A stretch of 6,972 nucleotides of DNA from Bacteroidota bacterium (GTDB taxonomy: Bacteria > Bacteroidota > Bacteroidia > J057), in assembly GCA_963169475.1 (NCBI GenBank), contig CAUJFT010000256.1:1-6972 (forward strand). The letters run 5' to 3'. Below are positions 5,140 through 6,972 of this stretch, in pieces. How positions within the stretch are numbered: the first letter of the stretch is position 1; each line of letters starts with the position of its first letter. The notes under the pieces were generated by a model. That model ran no database searches and was not told where the DNA came from. It saw only the letters and a program-made list of their open reading frames with translations. The translations under genes were made by a program, and so were the position numbers.

Positions 5140-6972
5140 TCAAACATTTTTTCTGTTTTTCAGCAATTGAGCATCTAATAAATAAACTACCCTTATAGAA
5201 AAAGAATTTAATTGGGGGGCTTCAAAGGTAGATTTTAAATTACTATAATAGGACGGGATATACTGCGCTTTAAAATCAGTGATTGAGTTTTTCCAGACGA
5301 CATTCAGAAAACTTCCGGGAGTAAACTCCCAAGCATATACACAGTCAATATTTAAAGCATTGAAACTAATATCTTGAGATTCTTTGAATTGAGGATAATC
5401 ATACCAAGCCCCTTTATCGTTTAGCTTGTAGTATTCAGAGTATTGAGTGGAAAGAGAATAATGCCTGAGCCTTAAACTAAGGGACATTTTTGGCGTAAAT
5501 GTATAAGACGTAGTGATAGTATTGACAATTGTATTGATATTTCTCCTTCCAAAAACCGACTCTCCGTCTGCATTAATCGTGGCCCAACCCACGTCATTTC
5601 TTGGGGCTTCAAAATTAAAGCTACCCAGAAAAGAGAGTTTGTTATTTGCTCTATATCGGGGAGAAACCTCTACCCAATATTGAGACATTCCTTGATTAAA
5701 AGTCCGGAATACCCCGCCGTTTAAGTCTAATGCTACTTTTTTTCGGTAGTCGGTAGAAATCCATCCGTTAAGCCAGCCTCCGGGCAGAAGCCTAAAATAT
5801 TGTCCGGGTATTCGAGTGGCAAAATAATCTTTTCCGTATAAGGGATAAAACTCCGTATCAAATCCTGCTGCAAAAAAGCTCTTGAACAAAAAGGAGGTGC
5901 TTGATTGAATAATTAGGGTGGTAAAGTCTTTGTTTTCAAAATATTGTCCTAAACTAACCGTTAGCTCCGAGTTTCTTCGGATTAGGTTTCCTTTGGGTTT
6001 AAACTCACTCCAACCTAAGTTAAGGTAGGTTCTTATTTCGTTATTATTGGAAAGATATCCTAAATCATTGTGATTATAGGTATTAGAAATTCCTTTTCGC
6101 CCCAATGCAAAGGTATAATTCCCGTTATATTTCCCTGCTTCTATCTCATAACTATACCCTCCTTCGGCTTTTCCACTTGTGTTGTAAAGATGGCTATACA
6201 TGACATTAGCACTCATTGCATAATTATTCTCTTGGTCTGCGAGGTTTGTAAGGAATCCCGTAACATTAGCATCTCTATCCGCTCCAAAGCGCGTAACATT
6301 AGTATTTACCAAGGAAACAAAGGAGTTTTTCATAAAGGGTTGGTCCACAACAAACATATTGTAATTGGTGAGTGGGCTTGTTTCTACGGTTCTTTTGTTG
6401 CCGAGGCTATCCATTATGATTGCTTTGGTGGGAGAAGTGATGGCGTTGAAGAGACCAATACCGGTTTTATGTTTAGTCCTTCCGGAGAGTTTGGAGGCGT
6501 TGATTAGCTGAACACCACTTGGATTTTTTAGGATTTTCTCCCCTTCTCCAAGATTCTCCGCAACCTCATGATATCTTAATGGAGTGCCTCCTACTCTTCG
6601 GCTGTAAAAAAGGTCTTTTTTATTGAAAAGTTCCGTCCCTTCCGTGAAAAATTGGCGGTATTCATTAAATCTTACTTCATAGGGAGTAAGGTTGTAAACT
6701 ATATTATCGGATTGTACCTGCCCAAAATCAGGCACTAACGTCATGTCCAAAGTAAAACTTTCGTTTATACCATATTTTACGTCTGCCCCTCCTCTTACGA
6801 TAGGCTCTGCTTTTCCCGTAGCTCCGTCATGAATCATATACGTAGAAAGATAGGGAAAAAACGCCAACCTTAGCGGTGCTTTTATATCGTTGAGTCCTTG
6901 TAACTCCCCGTATTGATTGACAGAGCCTTGAACAAACGGCTTTACCTCATTCCAATAGGATTCTTCTCTACA
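5140..6972 (-). CDS. DUF5916 outer-membrane-like protein, C-terminal part
   Basis: The frame is open from the right edge to TGA at 5142-5140, giving 610 visible residues. The real start is outside: the apparent start at 6867 is an internal TTG (Leu), and coding continues upstream through about 35 more residues (PFVQGSVNQYGELQGLNDIK). The region at about 60-130 is the DUF5916 signature: GGADVKYGINESFTLDMTL, then PDFGQVQSDN, then EYRQFFTEG and LFYSRRVGG. The rest is rich in alternating aromatic and polar residues with many short strands, as in an outer-membrane beta-barrel. Family members usually begin with a signal peptide and a family 9 carbohydrate-binding-like domain, which should lie beyond the edge. 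Many are annotated only as hypothetical, and the substrate is unknown. The chain ends LLKNRKNV rather than in an aromatic residue. A terminator follows. Confidence 0.92.
   Translation of the reverse strand, partial: CREESYWNEVKPFVQGSVNQYGELQGLNDIKAPLRLAFFPYLSTYMIHDGATGKAEPIVRGGADVKYGINESFTLDMTLVPDFGQVQSDNIVYNLTPYEVRFNEYRQFFTEGTELFNKKDLFYSRRVGGTPLRYHEVAENLGEGEKILKNPSGVQLINASKLSGRTKHKTGIGLFNAITSPTKAIIMDSLGNKRTVETSPLTNYNMFVVDQPFMKNSFVSLVNTNVTRFGADRDANVTGFLTNLADQENNYAMSANVMYSHLYNTSGKAEGGYSYEIEAGKYNGNYTFALGRKGISNTYNHNDLGYLSNNNEIRTYLNLGWSEFKPKGNLIRRNSELTVSLGQYFENKDFTTLIIQSSTSFLFKSFFAAGFDTEFYPLYGKDYFATRIPGQYFRLLPGGWLNGWISTDYRKKVALDLNGGVFRTFNQGMSQYWVEVSPRYRANNKLSFLGSFNFEAPRNDVGWATINADGESVFGRRNINTIVNTITTSYTFTPKMSLSLRLRHYSLSTQYSEYYKLNDKGAWYDYPQFKESQDISFNALNIDCVYAWEFTPGSFLNVVWKNSITDFKAQYIPSYYSNLKSTFEAPQLNSFSIRVVYLLDAQLLKNRKNV

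Noticed and set aside
6070..6507. 145-codon plus-strand frame
   Set aside because: It lies wholly antisense to the well-supported DUF5916 coding region and has no recognisable domain.
1..6972. CRISPR array, tRNA or rRNA genes, intact transposase, toxin-antitoxin or defence module
   Set aside because: No regularly spaced repeats, no tRNA-like arms and no diagnostic protein motifs of these systems were seen on either strand.

Overview
The window looks like a chromosomal segment of a low-GC member of the Bacteroidota. Four things point there: a DUF5916-type outer-membrane protein, Bacteroidota-style promoter boxes (TTG, a spacer, then TAnnTTTG), the lack of clear Shine-Dalgarno sequences before the starts, and an ABC-2 permease and a PDZ-hydrolase of types common in that phylum. 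I cannot name the genus. All six supported genes lie on the minus strand, so they are transcribed from right to left.

From the right edge inward: (1) 5140-6972 is the C-terminal 610 residues of a DUF5916 protein whose N-terminus lies outside the window. It is followed by a strong AT-rich hairpin with a T-run, the best terminator here. (2) 3453-4850 encodes a secreted PDZ plus alpha/beta-hydrolase protein with its own promoter upstream. Its usual catalytic histidine position appears to be arginine. (3) 1975-3285 encodes a NatB-like ABC-2 permease, with a likely promoter and a hairpin just after the stop. No ATPase partner is visible. (4) 1355-1974 has no convincing gene, but its right third is unusually rich in inverted repeats and may be a mobile-element remnant or a structured RNA. 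(5) 965-1354 and 514-897 are small hypothetical genes, the second a three-helix membrane protein; 67 bases separate them, so they may be co-transcribed. (6) <1-359 is the N-terminal part of a zinc-ribbon protein that runs off the left edge.

The genes do not form an evident pathway. Envelope functions dominate: an outer-membrane protein, an exported hydrolase, an inner-membrane exporter subunit and a small membrane protein. However, the terminator, promoters and gaps argue for several independent transcription units. I saw no tRNA, rRNA, CRISPR array, intact transposase, toxin-antitoxin pair or defence system. I do not see strong evidence for a new biological system. The points most worth checking are the hydrolase active site, the structured 1711-1971 region and the edge zinc-ribbon gene.
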